Source: Nocardioides daejeonensis (GTDB lineage Bacteria; Actinomycetota; Actinomycetes; Propionibacteriales; Nocardioidaceae). From it: 64,000 nucleotides of DNA. A program made the position numbers and the translations under genes. Within the stretch, counting starts at the first letter, position 1. Each line of letters begins with the position of its first letter. Under the pieces are notes generated by a model. It was not told where the DNA came from. It searched no databases and worked only from the letters and a program-made list of their open reading frames with translations. Shown piece after piece: positions 45,190-53,552 of the stretch. The stretch covers positions 558,001-622,000 of the forward strand of contig NZ_QHKZ01000002.1 in assembly GCF_003194585.1 (NCBI RefSeq), in the 5' to 3' direction.

Positions 45190-45199
45190 AGACTATCCT
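45190..45199. promoter_or_regulatory. Overlapping divergent leaderless promoters of lpd and the cyclotransferase-like gene
   Basis: AGACTA (45190-45195) reads TAGTCT on the minus strand, seven bases before the lpd GTG. TATCCT (45194-45199) on the plus strand is seven bases before the GTG at 45207. The two -10 boxes share two bases inside a 24-base intergenic gap. Confidence 0.6.
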
Positions 45200-45206
45200 G
45201 CTTCTC

Positions 45207-45659
45207 GTGACGCTCTACGCCGCCTACGGGACCAACCTGGACCCGGCCCGGATGGGTGAACGCTGCCCGCACTCGCCGCTGCGCGCGACGGGGTGGTTGG
45301 AGGGCTGGCGGCTCACTTTCGGCGGCGAGGAGCACGGCTGGGACGGGGCTCTGGCGACGATCGTGCAGGACGCGTTCGAGCAGGTCTTCGTCGCCGTGTA
45401 CGACGTCACCGACGAGGACGCCGCCCGCCTCGAGTCCTGGGAGTCTGCCGAGCCAGGCCTCTATCTGCGCACCAAGGTACGCGTGAAGACGCTCACAGGC
45501 GACGTGGTCGCCTGGGCGTTCGTCCTGGACGCCTATGAGGGTGGACTGCCCTCGGCCTCCTACCTCGGCGTGCTGGCCGACGCTGCGGAGGCCGCCGACG
45601 CGCCCGAGGACTATGTGCGCGGCCTCCGGCACCGGCCCTGCAGGTCGACCGGGCTCTAG
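45207..45659 (+). CDS. Gamma-glutamylcyclotransferase-like protein
   Basis: 150 residues from the GTG at 45207. The start [20 protein letters not shown] has the YGSNL-type phosphate-binding loop (YGTNL here) of the GGCT/AIG2 fold, followed by [20 protein letters not shown], in which an acidic residue serves as general acid in active members. GGCT enzymes convert gamma-glutamyl peptides to 5-oxoproline; small bacterial members often have unknown substrates. A TATCCT box seven bases upstream with no RBS suggests a leaderless mRNA. The gene converges on the VOC gene. Confidence 0.82.
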   Translation: MTLYAAYGTNLDPARMGERCPHSPLRATGWLEGWRLTFGGEEHGWDGALATIVQDAFEQVFVAVYDVTDEDAARLESWESAEPGLYLRTKVRVKTLTGDVVAWAFVLDAYEGGLPSASYLGVLADAAEAADAPEDYVRGLRHRPCRSTGL

Positions 45660-45699
45660 CCGTAGTGACCGAGAGGTCGGACAGGCGAGCGGCCCGCCA

Positions 45700-46071
45700 T
45701 CAGACGTCGCCGGTGTGACAGCAGGCCTCGACGTTGTTCCCGTCAGCGTCCCGGACGAACGCCCCGAAGTAGGCATCGTGGTACTCGGGCCACAACCGCG
45801 GCTCGTGGAGCACCTCCGCACCGGCGGCGACAGCCTCCTCGAACCAGGCCCGGACAGTCGTCGCGTCGGGCGCGGTGAACGCGACGTGCACCTCGCGGTT
45901 GGGACCCATCCCCTCGAAGGTGCTCAGCCAGAACTCCGGCTTCGCCGTGCCATAGCCGATCGCCACGCCGAAGTCGACGAGTCGGCTGTGCCCCAGCACC
46001 CCCAGGATCCGGTCGTAGAAGGCGCCAGCCTTCTCCATGTCGCTGACGTTGATGCCGAGGTGGTCGATCAT
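45700..46071 (-). CDS. VOC (glyoxalase/bleomycin-resistance fold) family protein
   Basis: 123 residues from the ATG at 46071. Paired beta-alpha-beta modules: [20 protein letters not shown] at the start and [17 protein letters not shown] at the end, with H4 and E117 at the usual metal-ligand positions of VOC dioxygenases and lyases. No neighbouring pathway suggests a substrate. A CATGAT box six bases before the ATG could make it leaderless; the long upstream frame to 46284 is not needed and overlaps the divergent gene. Confidence 0.85.
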   Translation of the reverse strand: MIDHLGINVSDMEKAGAFYDRILGVLGHSRLVDFGVAIGYGTAKPEFWLSTFEGMGPNREVHVAFTAPDATTVRAWFEEAVAAGAEVLHEPRLWPEYHDAYFGAFVRDADGNNVEACCHTGDV

Positions 46072-46260
46072 CTCTTGATCATGCCGGATCCTGTCGCGGT
46101 CCAACACCCGTTCTGTGGTGCTGGCGCTGGTGCCCGTGCCCGTGGACCGGCACGCCACCCGACCCACAGGGCCGGTATCGCCGCATGCGACCGCGCATCT
46201 GCTGCCTGCGACGGGGGGCGGGCCTCTGGCAAGGAGCGGCGGAGCGGCGCGCCCCTGGCA

Positions 46261-46266
46261 TAGAGT
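46261..46266 (+). promoter_or_regulatory. -10 box of leaderless purine nucleoside phosphorylase promoter
   Basis: TAGAGT seven bases before the GTG at 46274 with no Shine-Dalgarno between. The remaining bases of the 202-base gap 46072-46273 show nothing else recognisable. Confidence 0.55.
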
Positions 46267-46273
46267 GCAGGGC

Positions 46274-47068
46274 GTGACGGACACCCAGACCCTGGCTCAG
46301 GAAGCCGCCGAGCGCCTGGCGGAGCTCACCGGCGTCGAGCGCCACGACATTGCCCTCGTCCTCGGCTCCGGCTGGCTGCCGGCAGTGGACGCCCTGGGCG
46401 AGGCGACCGCTGAGATCGCGACAACGGACCTGCCCGGCTTCTCAGCGGCTGCGGTCGCCGGGCACTCCGGCAAGATTCGGAGTATCAAGGCAGGCGACAA
46501 GAACCTCCTCGTCTTCCTCAGCCGCACCCACTTCTACGAGGGCAAGGGCGTCGCTGCCGTCGTGCACCCGGTCCGGACCGCGGCCGCCGCCGGTTGCTCG
46601 GCGATCGTGCTGACCAACGGGTGTGGCGGTCTTCGGGAGGGCTGGCGCCCAGGTCAGCCCGTGCTGATCAGCGACCACATCAACCTCACCGCGACGTCAC
46701 CGATCGTCGGCGCGAACTTCGTCGACCTCACCGACCTCTACAGCCCGCGCCTGCGTCAGCTCTGCAAGGAGATCGATCCCAGCCTCGACGAAGGTGTCTA
46801 CGTCCAGTTCCCCGGCCCCCACTACGAGACCCCGGCGGAGATCCGGATGGTCCGCGCGATCGGCGGTGACCTGGCCGGCATGAGCACCACCTTGGAGGCG
46901 ATTGCCGCGCGCGAGGCGGGCATGGAGATCCTCGGCATCAGTCTGGTCACCAACCTCGCCGCGGGCCTCAGCGGTCAGCCGCTCAAGCACGAAGAGGTCC
47001 TCGAGGCCGGGCGTGCCGCCGCGAGCCGGATGGGCGGTCTGCTCAGCCAGATCGTCGGAAAGATCTGA
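46274..47068 (+). CDS. punA: Purine-nucleoside phosphorylase (trimeric class)
   Basis: 264 residues from the GTG at 46274. Cleaves (deoxy)inosine and (deoxy)guanosine with phosphate to base and (deoxy)ribose-1-phosphate. Motifs: LVLGSGW, FPGPHYETPAEIRMVRAIGG, DLAGMSTTLEAIAAREAGME and SLVTNLAAGLSGQPLKHEE with the purine-binding Glu and Asn. The usual GRTHxYEG loop reads SRTHFYEG. Product pentose phosphates feed the phosphosugar mutase and DeoC at 60-63.6 kb. A tetR gene follows after four bases. The M. tuberculosis equivalent is Rv3307. Confidence 0.94.
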   Translation: MTDTQTLAQEAAERLAELTGVERHDIALVLGSGWLPAVDALGEATAEIATTDLPGFSAAAVAGHSGKIRSIKAGDKNLLVFLSRTHFYEGKGVAAVVHPVRTAAAAGCSAIVLTNGCGGLREGWRPGQPVLISDHINLTATSPIVGANFVDLTDLYSPRLRQLCKEIDPSLDEGVYVQFPGPHYETPAEIRMVRAIGGDLAGMSTTLEAIAAREAGMEILGISLVTNLAAGLSGQPLKHEEVLEAGRAAASRMGGLLSQIVGKI

Positions 47069-47072
47069 AGCA

Positions 47073-47636
47073 TTGCCCAGGATCACCGGAGGCTCGCTCG
47101 ATGAGCACCGCGAGCAGATTCGCCAGTCCGTCTTCGAGGCACTCACCGCGCTCTTGGAGGAGCGCAGCTTCGACGCCATCACCATGGCGCAGCTCGCCGC
47201 GAAGGCCGGCATGGGACGAACCGCGATCTACCACCACTTCCCCGACAAAGAAGCCGTCGTCGTCGCCTTCGCCTCGCACGAGACCGAGCAGTACCTCTCC
47301 CGGCTCGAGGAGGTGCTGGCCACCGCCGACTCCCCCGTCGAGCGGATCCGGATCTATGTCGACTACCACCTGGCGGCCGGAGAGCAGTTCCACATGGGGC
47401 TGGGCATGCAGTTCTACGGCCTGCTCTCCCAGGAGTCCCGGCTCGCCATCCGCGAGCACGTGCTCGAGGTGGAGCGGGTGCTGCGCGAGCTCCTCGACGC
47501 AGGCATCGACTCCGGCGACTTCATCGTCGACGACGTAGCCGCCACCATGTCGCTCATCCACGCCTGCCTGAGCCCTCGGCACCTAGCCCCGGCGACGATC
47601 GAGGCGTTCGTCCTGCGCGCGCTCGGCGTCCACTGA
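47073..47636 (+). CDS. TetR-family transcriptional regulator
   Basis: 187 residues from a TTG at 47073, the only plausible start: the next in-frame Met lies inside the DNA-binding domain and a nearby ATG at 47101 is in another frame. The helix-turn-helix is clear (FDAITMAQLAAKAGMGRTAI, YHHFPDKEAVVVAFASHE). The ligand domain is normal in length and includes VDYHLAAGEQFHMGLGMQFY. It starts five bases after the phosphorylase stop, so it is transcribed with it. It may regulate that operon, but no operator palindrome was identified. A strong hairpin follows. Confidence 0.88.
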   Translation: MPRITGGSLDEHREQIRQSVFEALTALLEERSFDAITMAQLAAKAGMGRTAIYHHFPDKEAVVVAFASHETEQYLSRLEEVLATADSPVERIRIYVDYHLAAGEQFHMGLGMQFYGLLSQESRLAIREHVLEVERVLRELLDAGIDSGDFIVDDVAATMSLIHACLSPRHLAPATIEAFVLRALGVH

Positions 47637-47644
47637 AATGCACG

Positions 47645-47689
47645 AGCGCCGTACCCCGGAGCCAGGGAGTGGCTTCGGGATACGGCGCT
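47645..47689. terminator. 20-bp hairpin between tetR and the haem-binding protein gene
   Basis: Arms AGCGCCGTACCCCGGAGCCA (47645-47664) and TGGCTTCGGGATACGGCGCT (47670-47689), fully paired apart from two G-U pairs, 5-base loop. It separates convergent genes and may terminate both. The outer GCCGTAC/TACGGC arms resemble the hairpins at 7670-7710 and 8703-8749. Confidence 0.75.
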
Positions 47690-47700
47690 AGGCGCTTCGG

Positions 47701-49098
47701 CTACTTCTTGACCTTGACCTTGCCGGTCTTGGACGCCGACTTGTAGTTGGCGTCGCCCGCGTACTTCACGGTCAGCTTCCACTTGCCCTTGGCGAGCTTC
47801 GGCAGCTTGATCTTGACGATCCCCTTCTTGTTCAGGGTGCCGTTGGCCTTCTTGGTGGCCTTGCCCTTCTTGAGGGTCACCTTCACCTTGCCGGTGGCGG
47901 TCACCAGCTCGTGGCCCTTGAGGGTCACCTCGAGCTTGCCGGCCTTCTTCGTGGTCGGCGCCTTCTTGACCTTGGACTTCACCTTGCCGACGTTCTTGGC
48001 CAGGCCCGGGACGGAGACCAGCGTCTCGGTGTACTGCGAGTCGCCAGCCACCGGGTTGCCGTGCGCGGTCCAGGTGTAGACGGCGTACTGCACGCCCTTG
48101 ACCAGCTTCGCCTTCTCGACCGTGAGGGTCTTGCTCCAGGCGCCATCGGTGAACTGTGCGGGCATCACCCAGTCGGAGGTCAGGAAGGCGGCAGCGCCGT
48201 CCTCCTCGCCCTCGGCGTCGATCGCGAAGATGTCCTGCTTCGGCCCGATCGCGGCGTAGACGCCCATGGCACCCGGACGCGAGGCGGGGTCGAACCCGGT
48301 ACCGGCGATGGCGATGTCGACGTAGTCACCGTTGACGGTGGCGCTGGCGGTCACGGCCGCCGGCGGGGTCGCAGTCGCGGAGAAGGCCGACGGAGCCTTC
48401 TTCGTGTCCGAGGACGCACCCGAGGCGTAGAAGTGGGCGCGCGTGCCCGAGGTCAGCTGCGTCAGGAAGGCGGGGTGGAACGACTTCCCGTCGACCGGCT
48501 TGTCCGCGGCGATGCCCAGGTCGGTCGCCTGCTGGCTGTTCGCAGCCAGCACGCCCTCCCAGTTCGGCGTCCCCGAGAGCACACCGTCGGTGACGGTGGC
48601 GTCGGCGAACTCCGCGACGATCGCGCGGGCCGGGGTGGTCTCGGCGGCCTCACCCTGCTGCGAGGCGATGTTGCGGGCAGAGACCACGGCGCTGATGGAG
48701 CCGTCGCCGTCGGCGTCGACGGTGACCACCGGGTCGGCGATCGTCACGGCGTACTGCTCCGCGCCGCCCACCACGAAGGCGCCCTGGAGGGTCCCCTCGT
48801 AGGTGTGGACGGTCGTGCCCGCGGCGGTCACCGAGGAGACGCCGGCGAAGGTCGCAGCGGCGTCCCCGTTCGTGTAGGTCGCGCCACCGCTGGCGGTGAT
48901 CCCGCTGGCCGGCGCGTAGGGCTTCGGCGAGAAGTGGTCGCGGAACTGGTCACTCACGCCCCACGAGAGCGTGCCGGGGGCCTGGGCGTCGTCCGCCTGC
49001 GCGGGAGCGCTGGCGAAGGCCAGGGTGGTGGCCGCGAGCGCGCCCGCGGTCAACGCCGTTGCGACGGTGCGCAGGCGATTTCGGGTGAGCAACAGCAT
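47701..49098 (-). CDS. htaA: Exported HtaA-domain haem-binding protein with C-terminal Ig-like domain
   Basis: 465 residues with a signal peptide cut near APAQA-DD (about 35). The mature N-terminus is an HtaA domain (about 42-230): LSWGVSDQFRDHFSPKPYAP, TVHTYEGTLQGAFVVGG, SFHPAFLTQLTSGTRAHFYA; HtaA domains bind haem through Tyr/His residues and pass it to the transporter. A second beta domain covers about 235-375. The Lys-rich C-terminus (about 385-465, KAGKLEVTLKGHELVTATGK, KWKLTVKYAGDANYKSASKT) is a bacterial Ig-like repeat, likely spanning or binding the wall. No membrane anchor is visible. Last gene of the hmu operon, 36 bases after its neighbour. Confidence 0.88.
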   Translation of the reverse strand: MLLLTRNRLRTVATALTAGALAATTLAFASAPAQADDAQAPGTLSWGVSDQFRDHFSPKPYAPASGITASGGATYTNGDAAATFAGVSSVTAAGTTVHTYEGTLQGAFVVGGAEQYAVTIADPVVTVDADGDGSISAVVSARNIASQQGEAAETTPARAIVAEFADATVTDGVLSGTPNWEGVLAANSQQATDLGIAADKPVDGKSFHPAFLTQLTSGTRAHFYASGASSDTKKAPSAFSATATPPAAVTASATVNGDYVDIAIAGTGFDPASRPGAMGVYAAIGPKQDIFAIDAEGEEDGAAAFLTSDWVMPAQFTDGAWSKTLTVEKAKLVKGVQYAVYTWTAHGNPVAGDSQYTETLVSVPGLAKNVGKVKSKVKKAPTTKKAGKLEVTLKGHELVTATGKVKVTLKKGKATKKANGTLNKKGIVKIKLPKLAKGKWKLTVKYAGDANYKSASKTGKVKVKK

Positions 49099-49134
49099 CA
49101 GATGGTGCCTTTCTCGGGTTGGGTGGTGCGAAGT

Positions 49135-50577
49135 TCAGGCCCTGGACCGCGCGGTCGCAGGTGCCGGTCGTGGGGAACGGGAAGGAACGAGGAGCAGCAG
49201 GGCGGCCGCGGTGCAGAGGGCACCGACCCACCACCAAGTGAGGTCACGGGTGGAGGTGGCCGCAGTCGCAGCGGCAGGCTCTGCTGCGGAGGCGGTGAGC
49301 TGCACCGCGTGCGGCAATGCCTCCAGGGGTACGTCGGCGGGCACCGTCGGCACGATGCCGGGTGGCGCCGGGACGACGGGGGCAGGCGGCGCCGCCGGCT
49401 GCTGCGGGGGCGGCTGACTGGTCGGGTTGTGCACGGTCGGCTCGTCGGTAGGCTCCGGGTCCGGAGTCGGGGCAACCGGCTCCTGGTCCTGGTAGCCCAC
49501 CGTGATCGGAAGCGGCAGCTTGGTGTCGTCGGTGGAGAGACCGGTCGAGTACCAGAACTGGTCGATCGCCAACGGCTTGAGGAAGTCGATCATCGGCTGC
49601 GGGAACGATCCCCCGTACTTTCCGCCGACCTGCGGAACCGACCCGTCGGCCTTGCGGCCCAGGTAGTCGGGCGTGGTGACGAAGCCTCCCTTGCTCACCT
49701 TCACCTTGCCGAGCTCGGCGATGGTGACTCGGCGGCTCGGCACCGGCTCCCACTCGGTCGTGTTCTCCCGCGACGCCGCGAAGCCGCCCAGGACGGCCGT
49801 GATGCGGCCCGCCCCGGACTCGACGACCAGCTTCGGATCGGTGACCGTGAAGATGCTGTTACCGCCGTAGTAGACGACCGTGAAGGTGCCCTTCCACGTG
49901 AGCGTGGCGTCGCCGCGGTCGGGGTCGACACTGCCGCTCCCTCGCGACAACAGCACGGTGTGGTTGCTGAAGACGCCGGTGCTGTTGATCCGGGTACCGG
50001 AGGCGTTGGTGCCCAACCCCTTCCAGGTGGCCCGCTGCCAGCCCCGCTTCTCGCCGAGCCACTTCTGCACCGTGACGTTGCCGGTGCGGGCGTTCCAGTG
50101 CTTCTCCAACAGCTGGACGCCGCCACGTCCCGGATTCGCGACGCCTGCGGAGAGGAAGTTGATCGCCGCCGGGTTGTGCGAGCGCGCGTTGCTCTGGTTG
50201 TTGATCCCCCAGCGGAAGGTCGCATCGTCGACCTCGATGACCCCGTCCGGATCCTCCGGCCCGGTGCTCTCGCTGGGCTCGTCGGTCGGCTCGGCGGTCT
50301 CGGTCGGCTCCGTGGTCTCGGTGGGCTCGTCGGTCCCGGTGGGCTGCCCGGTCGGCTCCTCCGAGGGTCCGTCGCTGGGCCCCTCGGCCGGCTCCTCCGT
50401 CGACGACCCGGCCGTGGCACCGCCGGTCGGTGACTGCGAGGTGTCGTCGGCGGCGGTCTCCGCGGGCTGGGCCGAGGCGGGGCCGGTGAGGGCCGCGCCC
50501 ACGCCGAGCAGCACTGCGGCAACCAGCAGGACGGTGGCGCAGACGGCCCGCACCGAGGTCACGAGATCACGACGCAC
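49135..50577 (-). CDS. Membrane-anchored HtaA-domain protein
   Basis: 480 residues from a GTG. Signal peptide (about 1-36); acidic Thr/Glu/Pro-rich stalk with repeated EPTE/PTDEP units (about 40-110); HtaA domain (about 112-340: FRWGINNQSNARSHNPAAIN, TWKGTFTVVYYGGNSIFTVT, FPQPMIDFLKPLAIDQFWYS); second Pro-rich stretch (about 352-440); C-terminal transmembrane helix (about 447-466) and short basic tail. Surface haem receptor plan similar to corynebacterial HtaA. It overlaps the preceding gene by 11 bases within the hmu operon. The stalks suggest the domain is held out through the wall. Confidence 0.88.
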   Translation of the reverse strand: MRRDLVTSVRAVCATVLLVAAVLLGVGAALTGPASAQPAETAADDTSQSPTGGATAGSSTEEPAEGPSDGPSEEPTGQPTGTDEPTETTEPTETAEPTDEPSESTGPEDPDGVIEVDDATFRWGINNQSNARSHNPAAINFLSAGVANPGRGGVQLLEKHWNARTGNVTVQKWLGEKRGWQRATWKGLGTNASGTRINSTGVFSNHTVLLSRGSGSVDPDRGDATLTWKGTFTVVYYGGNSIFTVTDPKLVVESGAGRITAVLGGFAASRENTTEWEPVPSRRVTIAELGKVKVSKGGFVTTPDYLGRKADGSVPQVGGKYGGSFPQPMIDFLKPLAIDQFWYSTGLSTDDTKLPLPITVGYQDQEPVAPTPDPEPTDEPTVHNPTSQPPPQQPAAPPAPVVPAPPGIVPTVPADVPLEALPHAVQLTASAAEPAAATAATSTRDLTWWWVGALCTAAALLLLVPSRSPRPAPATARSRA

Positions 50578-51646
50578 GACGCGACCTCCAGACCATCAGC
50601 AGCAGCCGGGCGATGGCCACCAGCAGCAGGGCGGCGCCGAAGCCGGCGAACACCTTGCCCCACGTGTCGACGCCGTCCTGGCCGCTGTCGTCCGCGGACT
50701 GCTGCGTCGAGGACGCGGGAGTCTCGGCGGCACGTACGGCGAAGTTGACCGTCGGTGCGTCCTCGAGGCCGTAGATCCGCAGCGTGTGGGTGCCTGCCGC
50801 GACGTCGGCCGGCAGCGGGATCACCCCGACGAGCTCGCCTGCGGTGCTCACCTGGAACGGGCCTGCCGCGGCGACGCCGTCGTCGAACACCACGGAGAGC
50901 TGCTTGCCCGGCGGCAGGCCGGTGCCGGTGAAGGAGAGCACCCGTCCCGCCACGGCAGAGGTCCGGTCGACCTCGAGCTTCGGCTTGCCCGTCGGTACGG
51001 CGGGAGTCGTCTCCTGCGAGCCGGACGCGCTGGGCTCGTCGGTGCTGGGCGTCTCCGGCTCGTTCGCGGTCGAGGGCGCCGCCTGCTGCAGGTCGGCGAC
51101 CTTGACCGGCGTGAAGGTCTCGTTGTTGGCGTTCTTCACACCGTGCGCACCTACCGTGATCACGCCGCACTGCACCGTGCGACAGTCGACGGTGGTCACG
51201 GTGCCGTTGCGGCCGACGGCCTTGAAGGTCGGCCCCGGAACGGTCAGCTTCACCGACCACGCCCCGCTCGTCGACATGACCGCAGCAGCAGAGGAGGCGG
51301 TATCGGAGCCGGGGAAGGCGACGTAGCGCTGGAAGCCCTGGTTGTCGGCCGTCTCGCTGTCGGGCACGTAGAGGTAGTTGCTCCCGGAGACGCCGCCCTG
51401 GCTCGGGCGCCAGGTGCCGGTCACGGTGCCGAACCAGACGTAGACACCGCCGTGGCCACCCTTGATGGACTGGAAGCCCGACCCGGAGACGGTCAGCGTC
51501 GTGGAGTAGCGGCCGTCGATGGTGGCGGTGCCCGCGGAGCTGGTCACACTGACCCGCCCGGCGGCCGTTGCCGGTCCGGCCTGCGCCACCCAGAGCACAG
51601 GCAGCAGCAACAGCGCTGCCAGGCCCGCCATGGATCGCCTGCTCAC
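50567..51646 (-). CDS. Membrane-anchored exported protein of the haem-uptake operon
   Basis: 359 residues from a GTG that overlaps the hmuV stop as GTGA. Signal peptide (about 1-29), a first beta domain (about 30-175: VSVTSSAGTATIDGRYSTTL, VYVWFGTVTGTWRPSQGG, CRTVQCGVITVGAHG with a likely disulfide), an acidic Ser/Thr/Pro linker, and an Ig-like domain (about 220-305: GKPKLEVDRTSAVAGRVLSF, AAGTHTLRIYGLED). A C-terminal transmembrane helix (about 328-350) with RRAS tail ends it. The first domain does not look like HtaA; the position suggests a haem-relay or surface partner role, as for corynebacterial HtaC or ChtA-type genes, but this is inference. Confidence 0.75.
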   Translation of the reverse strand: MSRRSMAGLAALLLLPVLWVAQAGPATAAGRVSVTSSAGTATIDGRYSTTLTVSGSGFQSIKGGHGGVYVWFGTVTGTWRPSQGGVSGSNYLYVPDSETADNQGFQRYVAFPGSDTASSAAAVMSTSGAWSVKLTVPGPTFKAVGRNGTVTTVDCRTVQCGVITVGAHGVKNANNETFTPVKVADLQQAAPSTANEPETPSTDEPSASGSQETTPAVPTGKPKLEVDRTSAVAGRVLSFTGTGLPPGKQLSVVFDDGVAAAGPFQVSTAGELVGVIPLPADVAAGTHTLRIYGLEDAPTVNFAVRAAETPASSTQQSADDSGQDGVDTWGKVFAGFGAALLLVAIARLLLMVWRSRRAS

Positions 51647-52461
51647 AGCTCCTCCTTCCGACGCCGGCGCTGCGGCACGACCACCAGGTGGCCCTCGTGC
51701 TCCAAGACCTGGACCGGGTGTCGATAGACGTCGCTCAGCAACTCGGGTGTCAGCACCTCGCGCGGCGTCCCCGTCGCCCGGACCTGGCCCTGCGCAAGCA
51801 CACAGACGCGATCGGAGTGCGCTGCCGCGAGCGAGAGGTCGTGCAGCACCACGACCACGGCCGAGCCGGAGTCGGCCGCCTCGCGCGCGACCTCCAGCAC
51901 CTGCTCCTGGTGGTGGATGTCGAGTGCCGCGGTCGGCTCGTCGAGCATGAGGATCGAGGTCTCCTGGGCAAGCAGTCGCGCGAACGCGGTGCGCGCCTGC
52001 TCACCGCCCGAGAGCGTCGGGAAGTGCCGATCCCGCAGGTGCGTGACGTCGGCACGCTTCATGCTGGCTTCGACGACGGTCTCGTCGTACGCCGCGCGGT
52101 CGGTGCGGTGCCATGGCGCCCGGCCCATCTCCACCACCTCGTGCACCCGGAAGCCGAAGGCGAGGTTCTGCTTCTGCAGCAGCATGCCGCGCTCGCGCGC
52201 GAGTGCCCGTGCGGAGTGTGCGGAGAGCGGCTGGTCGTACAGCCGGACCTCGCCGCGCTCGGGTGCGTGGTCGCCGGCGAGCACCGCCAGCAGTGTCGAC
52301 TTGCCAGCGCCGTTGGGACCGACCAGGGAGAGCACCTCGCCAGCCCGCACCTCGATGTCGACGTCGTTCAAGATGGTGGTGCCGTTCAGGCTCAGGCTGA
52401 TCCCATGCCCCGAGAGCACGGCGTCCCTCGCCGTGTCTCCGCGGGGGCTTCTCGTGCTCAT
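51643..52461 (-). CDS. hmuV: Haemin ABC transporter ATP-binding protein
   Basis: 272 residues from the ATG at 52461, overlapping hmuU as ATGA. Walker A GPNGAGKS (48-55), Q-loop region MLLQKQNLAFGFRVHE, signature LSGGEQARTAFARLLAQ, Walker B ILMLDEPTAALD and H-loop VLHDLSLAAAHSD are all present. It closely fits HmuV/FhuC-type importers. Powers HmuU with HmuT as the receptor. An alternative longer frame to 52581 lies within hmuU and is rejected. Confidence 0.95.
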   Translation of the reverse strand: MSTRSPRGDTARDAVLSGHGISLSLNGTTILNDVDIEVRAGEVLSLVGPNGAGKSTLLAVLAGDHAPERGEVRLYDQPLSAHSARALARERGMLLQKQNLAFGFRVHEVVEMGRAPWHRTDRAAYDETVVEASMKRADVTHLRDRHFPTLSGGEQARTAFARLLAQETSILMLDEPTAALDIHHQEQVLEVAREAADSGSAVVVVLHDLSLAAAHSDRVCVLAQGQVRATGTPREVLTPELLSDVYRHPVQVLEHEGHLVVVPQRRRRKEEL

Positions 52462-53552
52462 GCCCAGCCCCCTGCGGTCCGCCGGGCCCGCCGGATCAGC
52501 CAGAAGAAGAACGGACCGCCGACCAGCGAGGTCAGCATGCCGATCGGCAGATCGGCGTTCACGATCGCGGTGCGCGCCCACAGGTCCGCCGCCACCAGCA
52601 GCACCGCTCCCAGCAGCGCGCTGGCGGGCACCAGCACCCGGTGGCCAGGGCCGACCACGAGGCGGATCAGGTGCGGCACGACCAGACCGACGAAGGCGAT
52701 GATCCCGCAGAAGGCGACCGCGGCGGCGGTCAGCACGGCCACCACGACGATCGCTCGCAGCCGCAGCCGCTCGACGTCGACACCCACGTGTCGGGCGGCC
52801 CGGTCGCCGAGGGCGAGCAGGTCGAGCTGGCGTGCCATGAGCACCGCCGCGGCAACGCCGACGACCGCCAGCGGCAGGACGACGGCGACCTGCGGCCAGC
52901 GCGCGCCGTTCATGCTGCCGAGCGTCCAGAAGACGATCTCCTCACGTGCCTGGGTGTTGGCCATGAAGAGCAGAAAGGAGAGGCCGGCGCTGGTCATCGC
53001 GTTGAGCGCGATGCCGGTGAGCACCAGGGTGACCACCTCGGTGCGGCCACCCTCCCGTGACATCGCATAGACCAGCAGCGTGGTGATCAGGCCGCCGACG
53101 AACGCCGCGAGGGCGATGGTCCAGTTGCCGGCGAAGGAGAGGTTGAAGGCGATCACGGTCGCCGCCGCGACCGCGGCCCCGGAGGAGACCCCGACGACGC
53201 CGGGCTCGGCGAGCGGGTTGCCGAAGATGCCCTGCATCACGGCTCCGGCGGTCGCCAGCGCGGCACCCGCGAGCAGCGCGAGCACGACCCGCGGGAACCG
53301 CACCTGCCACAGCGCGTCCTCGCCGCGCGGGTGCGACGGCATCGGGCCTACGTCGATGCCGAGCCGATGCAGCACCGAGCCGAGCACCTCTGAGGGAGGC
53401 ACGTGCACGGCGCCTTGCCCGGCAGCCAGCAGGACGACGACGACCAGCAGCACGCCGAGGAGCGCGAAGAGCCCGACGCGGGAGAGGCCACCACGCACCG
53501 CACGACCCGCCCGCTCGGGCTTCGTCGTGGGGTCCGCGGTCGCCGCGCTCAC
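52458..53552 (-). CDS. hmuU: Haemin ABC transporter permease (FecCD family)
   Basis: 364 residues from a GTG that overlaps the hmuT stop as GTGA. FecCD-type permease with about ten transmembrane helices; typical segments: PRVVLALLAGAALATAGAVM then QGIFGNPLAEPGVVGVSSGA, FWTLGSMNGARWPQV, and CGIIAFVGLVVPHLIRLVVG. The N-terminus is a short charged cytoplasmic tail. Works with HmuV and HmuT to bring haem into the cytoplasm, where the haem oxygenase encoded on the other side of the promoter can degrade it. Confidence 0.95.
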   Translation of the reverse strand: MSAATADPTTKPERAGRAVRGGLSRVGLFALLGVLLVVVVLLAAGQGAVHVPPSEVLGSVLHRLGIDVGPMPSHPRGEDALWQVRFPRVVLALLAGAALATAGAVMQGIFGNPLAEPGVVGVSSGAAVAAATVIAFNLSFAGNWTIALAAFVGGLITTLLVYAMSREGGRTEVVTLVLTGIALNAMTSAGLSFLLFMANTQAREEIVFWTLGSMNGARWPQVAVVLPLAVVGVAAAVLMARQLDLLALGDRAARHVGVDVERLRLRAIVVVAVLTAAAVAFCGIIAFVGLVVPHLIRLVVGPGHRVLVPASALLGAVLLVAADLWARTAIVNADLPIGMLTSLVGGPFFFWLIRRARRTAGGWA

